Assembly: GCA_947566645.1 (NCBI GenBank)
Contig: CANOKL010000013.1
Location: 1 to 64,000 of the forward strand
Direction of reading: 5' to 3'
From: an uncultured Lachnospiraceae bacterium
GTDB taxonomy: Bacteria > Bacillota > Clostridia > Lachnospirales > Lachnospiraceae
DNA: 64,000 nt
The notes under the pieces were generated by a model. The model saw only the letters and a program-made list of their open reading frames with translations. It was not told the origin of the DNA and did not search any database. Each line of letters begins with the position of its first letter. Position 1 is the first letter of the stretch. Position numbers and translations under genes: made by a program. This document shows, piece by piece, positions 44,882-53,754 of the stretch.

Positions 44882-44920
44882 CCGCAACTCTTCAATTTTT
44901 CACTCCTGCGCATTCCTGAA

Positions 44921-44994
44921 CCGTGAATAGTAATATTTATGCTTTCTTACGGACTTTGCAGCGAAGTGCAAAGTCCTGGGCTTAACTGTTACAG
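44921..44994. repeat. Family B palindromic repeat, copy B8
   Basis: CCGTGAATAGTAAT, then TTCTTACGG, the hairpin ACTTTGCAGCGAAGTGCAAAGT, then CCTGGGCTTAACTGTTAC. It overlaps the last codons and the stop of the ydcF-like gene. Confidence 0.7.
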
Positions 44995-45692
44995 TTTTTC
45001 AGCATCTTTATAAATGCAAAAAATTCCCGTACCATGTAGTTAACAAACAGGACTGCACTACAGCCTGCCGGAACCGGCTTCGGGTTCTGGTAGCCCAGCC
45101 TTTTTGCGTAACAGCATGCCCGGTACATATGGAAATTATTTGTCACAATCCCTACCGGCTGGTTGGGATCCGGAATATATTCTGCGGAAAACTGCAGGTT
45201 TTCCTGGGTCGTTGTGGATTTTTCTTCCATAAAAATACGCCTGGGAGAAATCCCGCGGTCTGTCAGATACCGCTTCATTGCCAGTGCCTCTGTAATGTCC
45301 TCACCCTTTCCCTGTCCGCCGGATACAATGACTACTGTCTCCGGGTTATCTGCAAGATACTGCCCCGCCTTCTCAATCCTCCGGTAAAGAGACCCACTAA
45401 GCCTGGTTCCCTTCACCTGGGCGCCAAGGACTACCAGATAAGGAATATTCTTTTCACGGCATGGGAGCATACCTGCGAGAATCCTGCATTCCACAAGGAA
45501 AAAAAGAATACCGGACACTGCCAGAAACGGTACAAACGCCCTGGGTTTCCAGTATCCAAGCAACAGGAAAACGGCTCCTGCAACAGGCCAGAACCTGGAA
45601 AATGTGGAATCCCATTTCTTAAGAAGTGCACAGATCACCCCATAGTATGCCAGACAAAGAATACCGGACAGTGTGATTATTTTCCACAGCAC
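44982..45692 (-). CDS. YdcF/ElyC-like membrane protein (DUF218)
   Basis: A 236-residue protein with two to three N-terminal membrane helices and a C-terminal DUF218 domain: [43 protein letters not shown] and [18 protein letters not shown]. ElyC-type members affect envelope carbohydrate assembly; no catalytic role is proven. It appears to start at GTG 45692, overlapping the upstream gene by 16 bases. Its final residues (NCNS) and stop are encoded by repeat B8. Confidence 0.85.
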   Translation of the reverse strand: MLWKIITLSGILCLAYYGVICALLKKWDSTFSRFWPVAGAVFLLLGYWKPRAFVPFLAVSGILFFLVECRILAGMLPCREKNIPYLVVLGAQVKGTRLSGSLYRRIEKAGQYLADNPETVVIVSGGQGKGEDITEALAMKRYLTDRGISPRRIFMEEKSTTTQENLQFSAEYIPDPNQPVGIVTNNFHMYRACCYAKRLGYQNPKPVPAGCSAVLFVNYMVREFFAFIKMLKNCNS

Positions 45693-46183
45693 TTCTTATA
45701 CTTCTTGCCCGAACCACACGGACACGGATCGTTCCGCCCAATCTTCTTCCCCTTGCGGATTGTCGTTGATTCCTTCTGCTCCTTATAAAGTCTCTTAAGC
45801 TCCTCCTCTGAATAGATTTCTTTCCACTGGGGCAGCTCGTAGAGCCAGTCCGCCTTTGCCATAACCATATTCTTGTAGAGTTTCTCCTTGTCAAATGCAA
45901 GGCTTACAACTGTGTCCTCATCCATCGTCTCAATGGGATTCGCTTCCTTTAAGCTCTCATCGATCCCATCCAGGAAGCCGACCATGGTCAGAACATCCTG
46001 TCCATATTTCTCGGCAAGCTCTTTTACAGTTCCCTTTACCTCTTCATCCGGATTGGAAAGAAGCTGCTCGTAGATCTCCTTCTCAATCTGAAAATAGCTT
46101 GCCCACAATTTCTGAAGCTGTCCTCTGTCCGCCTTTTCATCATAAGCCATATCTCTCCACTGCTCTAATAATGTACGACTCAT
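45677..46183 (-). CDS. SEC-C motif protein of unknown function
   Basis: A 168-residue protein ending in a SEC-C zinc-binding motif, [16 protein letters not shown], the same metal site found at the C-terminus of SecA. The N-terminal 145 residues are helical and unrecognised. ATG 46183 has AAGGAG 8 bases upstream and is preferred to 46243. The ydcF-like gene overlaps its end. Confidence 0.8.
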   Translation of the reverse strand: MSRTLLEQWRDMAYDEKADRGQLQKLWASYFQIEKEIYEQLLSNPDEEVKGTVKELAEKYGQDVLTMVGFLDGIDESLKEANPIETMDEDTVVSLAFDKEKLYKNMVMAKADWLYELPQWKEIYSEEELKRLYKEQKESTTIRKGKKIGRNDPCPCGSGKKYKKCCGK

Positions 46184-46316
46184 ATTCAAAATCTCCTTCG
46201 TATTCATTCTCAATCTTTTAAGTGCATGGTAAATACCATGCACGATTTATTATAAAACACTTTTCTATATTTTCAAAGTCCTATTTTGAAAATTTCTCAT
46301 GAAAAATTAATATGGT

Positions 46317-46452
46317 TGTAACAGTTCAGACAAGCTGACCTGTTACATGCAAAAATCCATTTAAAATCGCTTCACGATGGATTTTTGCACGCCTGAATCA
46401 TTTTCTTACGGAATGCGCAGTTTATGCGCATTCCTGGGCCGTGAATAGTAAC
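46317..46452. repeat. Family B palindromic repeat, copy B9 (two hairpins)
   Basis: Starts TGTAACAGTTCAG. A first hairpin has arms GCAAAAATCCAT and ATGGATTTTTGC, then CTGAATCATTTTCTTACGG, a second hairpin AATGCGCAGTTTATGCGCATT, and CCTGGGCCGTGAATAGTAAC. It shows both terminal motifs of the family in one element. Confidence 0.75.
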
Positions 46453-46515
46453 CCCTGACAAAGTCCAAATAGAACGGATCTTGGATTATCCTCATAGATG
46501 TGGTATATTATAGGC

Positions 46516-46612
46516 AGAGGGAACGCTATACAAGCGGTTCTGTTCCCTACAGTTTAAGCTATACCCTCCAAGGGTCATTCGCCACCGTTCGCAGTAGTGG
46601 CGGTTATTTCTT
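46516..46612 (+). ncRNA. Candidate small RNA
   Basis: TTGGAT (46481-46486) and TATATT (46504-46509) with 17-base spacing form a plausible promoter. The transcript would begin with hairpin AGGGAAC / GTTCCCT (46518-46548) and end at hairpin CGCCAC / GTGGCG (46580-46602) followed by GTTATTTCTT. A terminator of the GTGGCGGTTATTT type is often seen beside type I toxin genes. No convincing toxin frame was found on either strand, so this remains a candidate RNA of about 95 bases. Confidence 0.4.
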
Positions 46613-46734
46613 CCCTTGAAAGTCTGGTGGCAGGCTGTTTCACCAGCCATAAGAATGCCTGATAGTATTTAATGACAGGCAGCCGCAATATCTATATAAT
46701 AGATTCATCTTAATTCATAAAAGGAGGCTTCTGT

Positions 46735-46968
46735 ATGAAAGCGAAACGTCTTTTAGCACTTCTTGGTGCAATACTTTTATTTGCAATGTATTCCTGTACT
46801 CTGATTTTTGCATTAATGGATCATTCGGCCACCCAGGGGCTTCTGAAGGCCTCCATTGCCTGTACGATTATACTTCCAGTGCTTCTGTACGCTTACACCT
46901 TGGTATATCGCGTTACAAGGGATACCTCTGGCTCCAAAGATGATGTGAAAGATGACACGTTGGCTTAG
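46735..46968 (+). CDS. Small membrane protein, two helices
   Basis: A 77-residue protein with two hydrophobic segments (LLALLGAILLFAMYSCTLIF and KASIACTIILPVLLYAYTLV) joined by a short loop, and an acidic cytoplasmic tail. AAAGGAGG precedes the ATG. Similar two-helix proteins are widespread unannotated genes in Lachnospiraceae. Function unknown. A very strong terminator follows. Confidence 0.7.
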   Translation: MKAKRLLALLGAILLFAMYSCTLIFALMDHSATQGLLKASIACTIILPVLLYAYTLVYRVTRDTSGSKDDVKDDTLA

Positions 46969-47030
46969 GAAAAGCTTTCACAATCCGGCTATCCGCTTTA
47001 TAGCAATCATGACACTTGATCCAGTTCCTA

Positions 47031-47081
47031 ATTCATCAATTGGGGAAGCAGTATATTTTACCGCTTCCCCAATTGATGAAT
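47031..47081. terminator. Very strong bidirectional terminator
   Basis: Perfect 19-bp stem ATTCATCAATTGGGGAAGC / GCTTCCCCAATTGATGAAT with a 13-base loop. The right arm encodes the last residues (IHQLGKR) of the converging 47058 gene, whose stop codon falls in the loop at 47058-47060. Confidence 0.85.
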
Positions 47082-48086
47082 TTTACAACTTTTTTTATAC
47101 TTGCACCAGCATACTCCTCCCGTTATAATTCCCAGACCGGCCGTCATTCTTCCTTCAAACCAGCCCAGCGCCAGATATGACTTTTCTTTCATCCACATAA
47201 ATCTCAAATTCTCCTTTTGCTCATCTATCAGCCTTATCCAGAAATCTTTATCTGAAAATCTGGTCGGTATCATATCCACAGGAATTCCTGACAGGTGTAC
47301 GAATATAAAACAATTTATCAATATCAAAATAATCATAAAAAAAGTATTGATTTTATCTTCTTTTTTAATCCCGGAAGATAGAGTGGGTATCATATTTTTT
47401 ATCTGTTTAATCAAAAAAAAGACACCGGAACAAAACAGTAATGAAAATAAGATATCATATATAAAACCAAAAAATCTATAATCTATAATTTTTAACCGTA
47501 TACCCATCCTTTCTTCCACAACATCTTTAACAACTTTCTGGCTTTTCGTAAAATCACTTAAAACTGTAATTTCATTATATATCCTGTCAGACTGATCATC
47601 ATAGAAAATAAACATCTTATTACTATTGTCAAAAATATCACTGATTACATAGCTCCTTTCTTTATATATAATCTGCTGGTTTTTTACATTCTTAAAGCCA
47701 AAAAGTTCATATGCCAACGCATCGCTTACAGCACATGTTTTTTGAAACATACTATCAAATGGTTTGCACCCCGGAAATAATATATCAATACGCTCTGTAG
47801 CCGAAATAACGGCAGCATCTGTTGTCTTGTTCAAATCTTTTTGAAAAACTTCTTCGTTCTTTTCCTCCATCCATGCAACAAAAGCAATTTTATTTTTTGA
47901 CTGCATGTTAATTCTCTGAAGGTTATGAACCATTTCTATTGTAATAATCTCCTCTGAATTGTATGAAGCAAGCCATATTTTGCTTCCTGTCGCCGCCATT
48001 TTCTGATAACCTGTTCCAAACAACAATTGAGACACTATAATTAATACAAAATATAGAAGCGTACTATCAATATTGTTTTTTTTCAT
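47058..48086 (-). CDS. Membrane protein with extracytoplasmic MacB-like region, last gene of the hybrid operon
   Basis: A 342-residue protein: one N-terminal helix (TLLYFVLIIVSQLLFG), an extracytoplasmic domain of about 165 residues containing SEEIITIEMVHNLQRIN, ALAYELFGFKNV and RSYVISDIF, then two helices (about 205-225 and 247-267) and a basic C-terminus. The layout resembles the periplasmic core plus truncated membrane part of MacB/FtsX-type permeases, but two helices are too few for a complete one. It overlaps the adaptor gene by 20 bases, implying coupled translation. AT-rich. Function unrecognised; a partner in export or signalling with the HlyD-like adaptor is inferred. Confidence 0.65.
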   Translation of the reverse strand: MKKNNIDSTLLYFVLIIVSQLLFGTGYQKMAATGSKIWLASYNSEEIITIEMVHNLQRINMQSKNKIAFVAWMEEKNEEVFQKDLNKTTDAAVISATERIDILFPGCKPFDSMFQKTCAVSDALAYELFGFKNVKNQQIIYKERSYVISDIFDNSNKMFIFYDDQSDRIYNEITVLSDFTKSQKVVKDVVEERMGIRLKIIDYRFFGFIYDILFSLLFCSGVFFLIKQIKNMIPTLSSGIKKEDKINTFFMIILILINCFIFVHLSGIPVDMIPTRFSDKDFWIRLIDEQKENLRFMWMKEKSYLALGWFEGRMTAGLGIITGGVCWCKYKKSCKIHQLGKR

Positions 48087-49482
48087 TTTCCGCTTTTTTC
48101 ACCCTGCTTCCATTTTCAACATACCGTGAAGATTCAATAATAATTTCTTCAGTACTTAACACGCCTTCTATAGCTGCATACTCTTCATTTTTATCTATAA
48201 CTCTTACTTCACGTTTTACTGCTTTCCATTCTTCACCCAATAAAGTTTCCCTGGACTTTAATACAAACACATAATATTTGTCTTCCGCATCCAGATGAAG
48301 CGCATCTCTTTCTATTACCAGTGGATACTTCTTAGCCCCGGTTGTAAAATTAACCGATACATTGCTTCCGATCATAAGATCTGAATTCGGAATATCCACT
48401 CGTATCTCTATTGCCTGAGACGTCTGATCCACGATTCTGACCGATGAAACAGGAAAAGAACTATTATATTCCTGCCCATGCTGCAAGGTTTCAACATTAA
48501 CCATTAATCCTTCATGTAAAAGTTCTTTTCCCTCCTGAGTAAAAACGGCGGCAACTTCCAGTCCCGTATTTTTATTCAATAAGACCATATCAGCGCCATT
48601 CACAGTTCTCGTACCGGCTGCAACGAACAATTCTTTGACAATTCCGTCAACCGGAGAGGTTATATCTGGATTTTTCCTCAGATTATATAATACAGATAAT
48701 TCCTGTTGTTTCTGGTTAATCAATATTTCATTTTGTTGTACGCCTGTGCCTTGTATTACTATATCAACATCCGCCTTTTCAAGTTCCTGCCGTGCAGTTC
48801 TAATCATACTATCGTGTTCATCCTGTGTCTGCTCATATAAGTTTTCCTTTTCTGACACTTCACTTACAAGAATGTTTAATTGCTGTTCTAATTCTTCAAT
48901 AATCCCCTCTTTTTCTTCTTTATCCTCTGTATCCTCCCCGGCCAGACTTTCATACTCTTGCTGTTCTGCCGATAATTCCTTCCTAAGCATCTCCTGCTTT
49001 TGCCAGATCTGGTCTATATCGTACCTAATTGCCTCCAGAGCTCTTGTCTTATTTAATATAGCGGCTTCATAATTTTCTACTAAATGCATATAATTGAGAT
49101 TGCTCCTTTGCTGTTCAGATTCATTTTGCTTAGCCGCTTCCTCTGATTGAAGTTCTAAATTCCTGATTTCATCTTTTTTTTGAGAAATTAATTTTTGTAT
49201 ATCTTCTACGTCAATCTGGTATAAAAGTTCTCCAGATTTCACTTCTTCTCCCACCTCCACTATAACCTTAGCAACAAGCAGTCCTTCCGCTGAATTTATC
49301 AGCACTTCATCTTTCCCCTGCAATTCGCCGCTTGCTTCCAGTGACTTTGCAAGTTCTTTTGTACCTGCATAATCTGTCTCTACCTTAATAATACACAGAT
49401 TATCAACAGCTCTAGAAATTATAGTAAAAGCGATCATACATGTAAAAAAAATTATCAGCCATTTATTTAATTTCTTTTTCAT
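48067..49482 (-). CDS. HlyD/AcrA-type membrane fusion (adaptor) protein
   Basis: A 471-residue protein with one N-terminal helix (WLIIFFTCMIAFTIIS), then a split lipoyl-like domain (first half LLVAKVIVEVGEEVKSGELLY, second half ITSPVDGIVKELFVAAGTRTV at about 290-310) flanking a long coiled coil (about 100-275, Glu/Gln/Lys-rich). Beta-barrel segments follow. In Gram-positives such adaptors normally pair with an ABC exporter of the MacB type. Here the ABC permeases next door look like sugar-importer subunits, which is odd. The stop overlaps the next gene. Confidence 0.85.
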   Translation of the reverse strand: MKKKLNKWLIIFFTCMIAFTIISRAVDNLCIIKVETDYAGTKELAKSLEASGELQGKDEVLINSAEGLLVAKVIVEVGEEVKSGELLYQIDVEDIQKLISQKKDEIRNLELQSEEAAKQNESEQQRSNLNYMHLVENYEAAILNKTRALEAIRYDIDQIWQKQEMLRKELSAEQQEYESLAGEDTEDKEEKEGIIEELEQQLNILVSEVSEKENLYEQTQDEHDSMIRTARQELEKADVDIVIQGTGVQQNEILINQKQQELSVLYNLRKNPDITSPVDGIVKELFVAAGTRTVNGADMVLLNKNTGLEVAAVFTQEGKELLHEGLMVNVETLQHGQEYNSSFPVSSVRIVDQTSQAIEIRVDIPNSDLMIGSNVSVNFTTGAKKYPLVIERDALHLDAEDKYYVFVLKSRETLLGEEWKAVKREVRVIDKNEEYAAIEGVLSTEEIIIESSRYVENGSRVKKAENEKKQY

Positions 49483-49500
49483 AATTCTTTCTTCTGCCCT

Positions 49501-50328
49501 TTACCTTATATATTCATTATCTGTACAGCATATCCCATACAAATACAATAATATTACCGGTATTACATTTATAACTGCAGCCACAAAGTTCTCTCCTATT
49601 TTTTCAAGCCGGGCATTTGGCAAATAAATCGATAAGGGCCACAGTTCTTTTGTTTTAAGAAACAAAATCGGCTGTTCAATGACATTAAAGCATTCGACTA
49701 TACTTAAAACGCCTGCCGCCAGAAATCCCGGTTTGCACAAAGGAATTCCTACGTGAATAAACACACTCATTTCATTTGCCCCCTCCAGTCTTGCTGCATC
49801 AAAAACAGAACCGGGTATCTTACTAAAAAAATAATATAATATGAGTACAAATTGAGGCGAAAAAACCATCGGTAAAACGACTGCCCAAATTGTATCTAAC
49901 AAACTAAGTTTGTCCAAAATTATATATTGAGGCAGCATAAGAATTTGAAATGGCAAAATCCATAATACCAGATAGAGTTTTAACAATATCTTTCTGCCGG
50001 GGAAATTATATATTGCCAGCCCCCATGCCGATGGCAGGTTTACCGCACATTGCAAAGCAAGTGCAATAATTGCAATTTTTATCGTATTCCAGAATGCGAC
50101 AAAAAACTCAGGCGAATCAAGCAAAATCTTAATAAATGACCAGACGTTGGGATGATCGGGAAGCAGCGACCATGTTACATATCGTTTTTCACCAATATTA
50201 AACAATATACCAATCTTTTCATTCAGTTCATTCTCACCCATGAAGGAGCCTGTAAGCAAAAAAACAACAGGATAACACATAATCAATATTAAAATAAAAA
50301 TAAATGCACAAATGACCTTTTTCTTCAA
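49501..50328 (-). CDS. ABC importer permease, MalG-like
   Basis: A 275-residue permease with six hydrophobic segments and a cytoplasmic EAA-type loop DAARLEGANEMSVFIHVGIP, the contact site for an ATPase. It fits the carbohydrate-uptake (CUT1) permease family, second subunit. The C-terminus stops at DNEYIR and lacks the usual FVKGIT-AGAVKG-type tail. It lies 4 bases from the other permease gene. No ATPase is encoded nearby, so a shared one (MsmK-like) is presumed. Confidence 0.88.
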   Translation of the reverse strand: MKKKVICAFIFILILIMCYPVVFLLTGSFMGENELNEKIGILFNIGEKRYVTWSLLPDHPNVWSFIKILLDSPEFFVAFWNTIKIAIIALALQCAVNLPSAWGLAIYNFPGRKILLKLYLVLWILPFQILMLPQYIILDKLSLLDTIWAVVLPMVFSPQFVLILYYFFSKIPGSVFDAARLEGANEMSVFIHVGIPLCKPGFLAAGVLSIVECFNVIEQPILFLKTKELWPLSIYLPNARLEKIGENFVAAVINVIPVILLYLYGICCTDNEYIR

Positions 50329-50332
50329 AATA

Positions 50333-51172
50333 CTATTCCTTCTTAAATATTATATAAAACATTGATATAGCAGTTAACAAAAATGCCAGCTCTATCACTG
50401 CGCCTGCCGACAGATACGTAACCTTCAGATCCCGAAACCAGTTATTAAAAAGATGTTGCAGCATATAAATATCTTCATCTGGATATTCACCGGCTATCAG
50501 ATATATCTCCCTGTATATTTTTAATGAATTTACCAGCCCTAACATAACAATACACAAAAAATATGATTTTAAATTCGGGATAATTATATAAAAAAATCTT
50601 TGGAATCCATTGGCGCCGTCAACCTTGCCTGCCTGCAATATTTCAACGGATACCGATTTTATACCGGCTATCCACAGGATAACCGCATACCCCATATTTC
50701 TCCATAAGAAACTAAATATTAATACAGCCATAGCGTATTTGCTGTTGATCCAGTCTATACCTTTTCCCTCTGCGAACCCTGATATTCTATTAAGGAATCC
50801 ATATTCGCTGAATACCGTACGCCATAGCAAAACCAATGTAGAAACCGGCATCATAATCGGAAGTACAATACCGGCCATGAGCCAGCTGTTTCTTAAATAT
50901 GATGAAATACCGTACGCTATAATCAATGACAAAACAACCATCAGCGGAATACTTATGCCCGTAAAATAAAAGGTATTCTTTACCGCAAGTCTAAAAGCTT
51001 CATTGGCAATAACAATTTTATAATTTTCGAAATCAGGCGTCCTGTTATATTCATTTAAATTAAAACTTCGCAGCAAAATATCAAGATATGGTAATAATAC
51101 AAATACAGTAATCCCTAAAAAACCCGGCAGCACAAAAAGCAATCCGATTTTATCTCTTTTATTATATTTCAT
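50333..51172 (-). CDS. ABC importer permease, MalF-like
   Basis: A 279-residue permease with six hydrophobic segments. The N-terminus KIGLLFVLPGFLGITVFVLLPY is typical of CUT1 permeases, and the EAA-type loop is LQAGKVDGANGFQRFFYIIIP. It is expected to pair with the MalG-like subunit. Located 13 bases after the stop of the solute-binding protein gene; AT-rich like its neighbours. Confidence 0.88.
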   Translation of the reverse strand: MKYNKRDKIGLLFVLPGFLGITVFVLLPYLDILLRSFNLNEYNRTPDFENYKIVIANEAFRLAVKNTFYFTGISIPLMVVLSLIIAYGISSYLRNSWLMAGIVLPIMMPVSTLVLLWRTVFSEYGFLNRISGFAEGKGIDWINSKYAMAVLIFSFLWRNMGYAVILWIAGIKSVSVEILQAGKVDGANGFQRFFYIIIPNLKSYFLCIVMLGLVNSLKIYREIYLIAGEYPDEDIYMLQHLFNNWFRDLKVTYLSAGAVIELAFLLTAISMFYIIFKKE

Positions 51173-51185
51173 GACAGCTTTATTT

Positions 51186-53414
51186 CTATTCCTTAAACTG
51201 AAGAACCATTTGATTCGTCACATTACCAACCGCATCTTCTAAAGATTTATCTCCCAGACAGTAATCACCGGCTCCTTTCAGGACAATATCTTTTACATTT
51301 ATTTCAGTATTACCTTGTTTCTTCGCTGTGCCTAATTTCTTTTCGAAATTTTCAAAATCTGTCTGATTTAAAGGAATTCCATATATGGAAATCATATCAG
51401 GATTATCTCCATAACCAAATTCTGACAGGGCATAAGGCTCCTGATGATTTTGATCAACTAAAAGCCCCGATAATTTATCCCTATTTGAAGGCAGCATCTG
51501 TAAGCTCTGGCAAATAATATCCTGTCCGTCAGTTAATATAAATTCAAGGAACTCGCTGATTTCATTATCTTTTGCCGATTGTCCGGATACAGAAACCACC
51601 ATTTTATCCGCATAAACCAAATCGCCATTCTCAGACACATATTCTTGCGCATAGCCTTCTTTATCACAAAGATACTTTGCGGCAAAAAAGCTGTCTTTAT
51701 TAAAATAAGGGGCGACTACAAACGGCAGATTATCATAATAAATCCATTGTACCGCCGTGTCCATGGAGCTTGTCTCATAATACTCAAACAGACTGTCATT
51801 TTTATTATTTTCACCAAAAGAATTGCCGGATATATCGTATATTCTTTTGAAATAACCAAATAATTCCCTCAAGTTCTCCTTGTTTACATTTTTGTCCGAA
51901 ATGCATTTTGACATATTCTGAGCATATAAAATATTAGCGCTTTCTGACAAATTATAATCTGATATGACAAAATCCGTATTTTCTGCTTCAATCATTCCCA
52001 AAAAAGCATCTGTATCCTTGAAAACATTTACAATCTCTTTTTTTCCAATAATTCCATATATCTGAAATCCTAAAGGAATTGCATATTGCCCTTCCTGTTT
52101 AGAATAGGGGTGTAACATATTGGAATAGATTTTTTGCATGTGACCCTCATCTATGATATCATTTAAGTCTTTCAGCATATTTTCTGAATAATAGGATTCT
52201 TCTGAAAGTCCGTCCATAATTATAATATCCGGCCCTTTTCCGGATAATAATTCTGTATTTAAAAGCTGCACCGCATCCTCTTTTGTCTTGCCATCGTCTG
52301 ATGTATAGCCATATGTAACCTCCGCAATCGTATCCGGATGTTCAACATTGAATGCATCAACCAGTTTTTCAAGTACATAATTCTCAGTTAAACTATAGAC
52401 GGTTAATGGTTCTTTCCTGACTTCAATTCCATTTTTATCATATGTATATTCAGACATCCGTATTTCTCCTGATGAAAGAATATATGACAAATATACCGTT
52501 CCATCTTTGGAAACAAGCATTTGAAAATTATTTCCATTTTTCAAATCGTAAAATCTTGTATCAAATAATTTTTCTTCAGCCTTCTTCCCCAAATCATAAC
52601 AATATAAGGCCTCTTTCGTCAGCTTATATAATTTCCCGCCAGCCGGATCTTTATAAAGACTATAGGACGTATAGTCTTCTTCCTCACACTGCAGATATTC
52701 AATAACAGAATTATTTCCTTCCGCCATAACGCCGGATCCGGGCTCCATACAATACACTTCTCCATTATCTAAAACAGTATAAATAAGATCCTCAATTTCT
52801 ATCATTTTAACAATCTCAGTATTCAACGTTTTTATATCTTTATTGATATACTTTATATTCCCGTTCATATCAAATGAATATATGAGCTGTGCGTTATCAG
52901 CCCCTATTAACTGTTTGTTATAATTTTCCATAAGAGTGAAAAGATTATATTCTTCAGATTCATAGCCTTCCGAAAGATCCAGCGTCAGTTCTTCAATCAC
53001 CCCATCTTTATTTATCACAAAATATCCAGGTCTTAAACTGCTTGCATCTTCCTCACTTTCTGCAAGCAGGGCATTATAAAGAACAGAAGCAAAACCACTG
53101 TCTTCCTCCAGGAATTTTTCATCAAACGGGACACTGTTCTCAAGACTTTCCCACTTTTCATTTTTTACTTCCCATGAATTTGTATCACTATTCAATTCAA
53201 ATATTCTTCCTATTTCTGTTTTAGTATCTGCAAGAATAGAAATATTACCATTTGGCATCTCTATCATATCATGGAACATTATGATATCATCAGGCAGAGA
53301 AACTGCCTCTTCTCTATAATATGTTATATTTTTCTCTTCATCTTTTTTTGAACATCCGAAGATTTGAGCTAAAATCAGTATGACAGAGACTGTTTTTAAT
53401 ATCTTTTTAAGCAT
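51186..53414 (-). CDS. Solute-binding lipoprotein with extra N-terminal domain
   Basis: A 742-residue protein. The N-terminus KTVSVILILAQIFGC has a lipobox-like IFGC, placing Cys21 at the membrane. Residues of about 30-330 look like repeated beta strands (FELNSDTNSWEVKN, IYTVLDNGEVYCMEPGSG, LYKLTKEALYCYDLG), suggesting a beta-propeller. From about 345 the sequence is a type 1 extracellular solute-binding domain (ENYVLEKLVDAFNVEHPDT, GPDIIIMDGLSE, YAIPLGFQIYGI). Ordinary sugar-binding lipoproteins have only the second part and about 430 residues. First gene of the operon; the ligand is unknown. Confidence 0.82.
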   Translation of the reverse strand: MLKKILKTVSVILILAQIFGCSKKDEEKNITYYREEAVSLPDDIIMFHDMIEMPNGNISILADTKTEIGRIFELNSDTNSWEVKNEKWESLENSVPFDEKFLEEDSGFASVLYNALLAESEEDASSLRPGYFVINKDGVIEELTLDLSEGYESEEYNLFTLMENYNKQLIGADNAQLIYSFDMNGNIKYINKDIKTLNTEIVKMIEIEDLIYTVLDNGEVYCMEPGSGVMAEGNNSVIEYLQCEEEDYTSYSLYKDPAGGKLYKLTKEALYCYDLGKKAEEKLFDTRFYDLKNGNNFQMLVSKDGTVYLSYILSSGEIRMSEYTYDKNGIEVRKEPLTVYSLTENYVLEKLVDAFNVEHPDTIAEVTYGYTSDDGKTKEDAVQLLNTELLSGKGPDIIIMDGLSEESYYSENMLKDLNDIIDEGHMQKIYSNMLHPYSKQEGQYAIPLGFQIYGIIGKKEIVNVFKDTDAFLGMIEAENTDFVISDYNLSESANILYAQNMSKCISDKNVNKENLRELFGYFKRIYDISGNSFGENNKNDSLFEYYETSSMDTAVQWIYYDNLPFVVAPYFNKDSFFAAKYLCDKEGYAQEYVSENGDLVYADKMVVSVSGQSAKDNEISEFLEFILTDGQDIICQSLQMLPSNRDKLSGLLVDQNHQEPYALSEFGYGDNPDMISIYGIPLNQTDFENFEKKLGTAKKQGNTEINVKDIVLKGAGDYCLGDKSLEDAVGNVTNQMVLQFKE

Positions 53415-53754
53415 ATATATTCCCCCTTTTTATAAATCTCTCTGAATTTTAGAATGATATCCTGTTTCTAACCTTTTGGTCAATATTTATCGAGATATTT
53501 TTTAAATTTTCATTAAAATTATACCTTATTCTCAATATATATTCAAGTTTATTTATAAAATAATTTCTTTTATTTATAATTTTTATTTTTGTATATAAAA
53601 AAATAGGATAAATTCAAAATAGACGCAACAAATACTTGTTTTTTTACATTTATTATGTTATAATACTTCATATATTCAAACCGTATCTTGACTGAATATA
53701 AGATTGTTTTGATTCGTCAAAGTAAATATGGACTAATCGAGAAAGGAGTAAAAA
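53415..53754. other. AT-rich divergent intergenic region
   Basis: About 340 bases between the lipoprotein gene (minus) and the small secreted protein gene (plus). It holds poly-A/T stretches and the plus-strand promoter listed separately. The lipoprotein gene has GGGGGAATATAT as its ribosome site. No further gene or clear operator was seen. Confidence 0.5.
53636..53664 (+). promoter_or_regulatory. Putative promoter of the small secreted protein gene
   Basis: TTGTTT (53636-53641) and TATAAT (53659-53664) with 17-base spacing, 90 bases before ATG 53755. Confidence 0.55.

Noticed and set aside
46560..46740. Holin-like or type I toxin peptide near the candidate small RNA
   Set aside because: Short frames on both strands lack the hydrophobic segment and ribosome site expected of such toxins.
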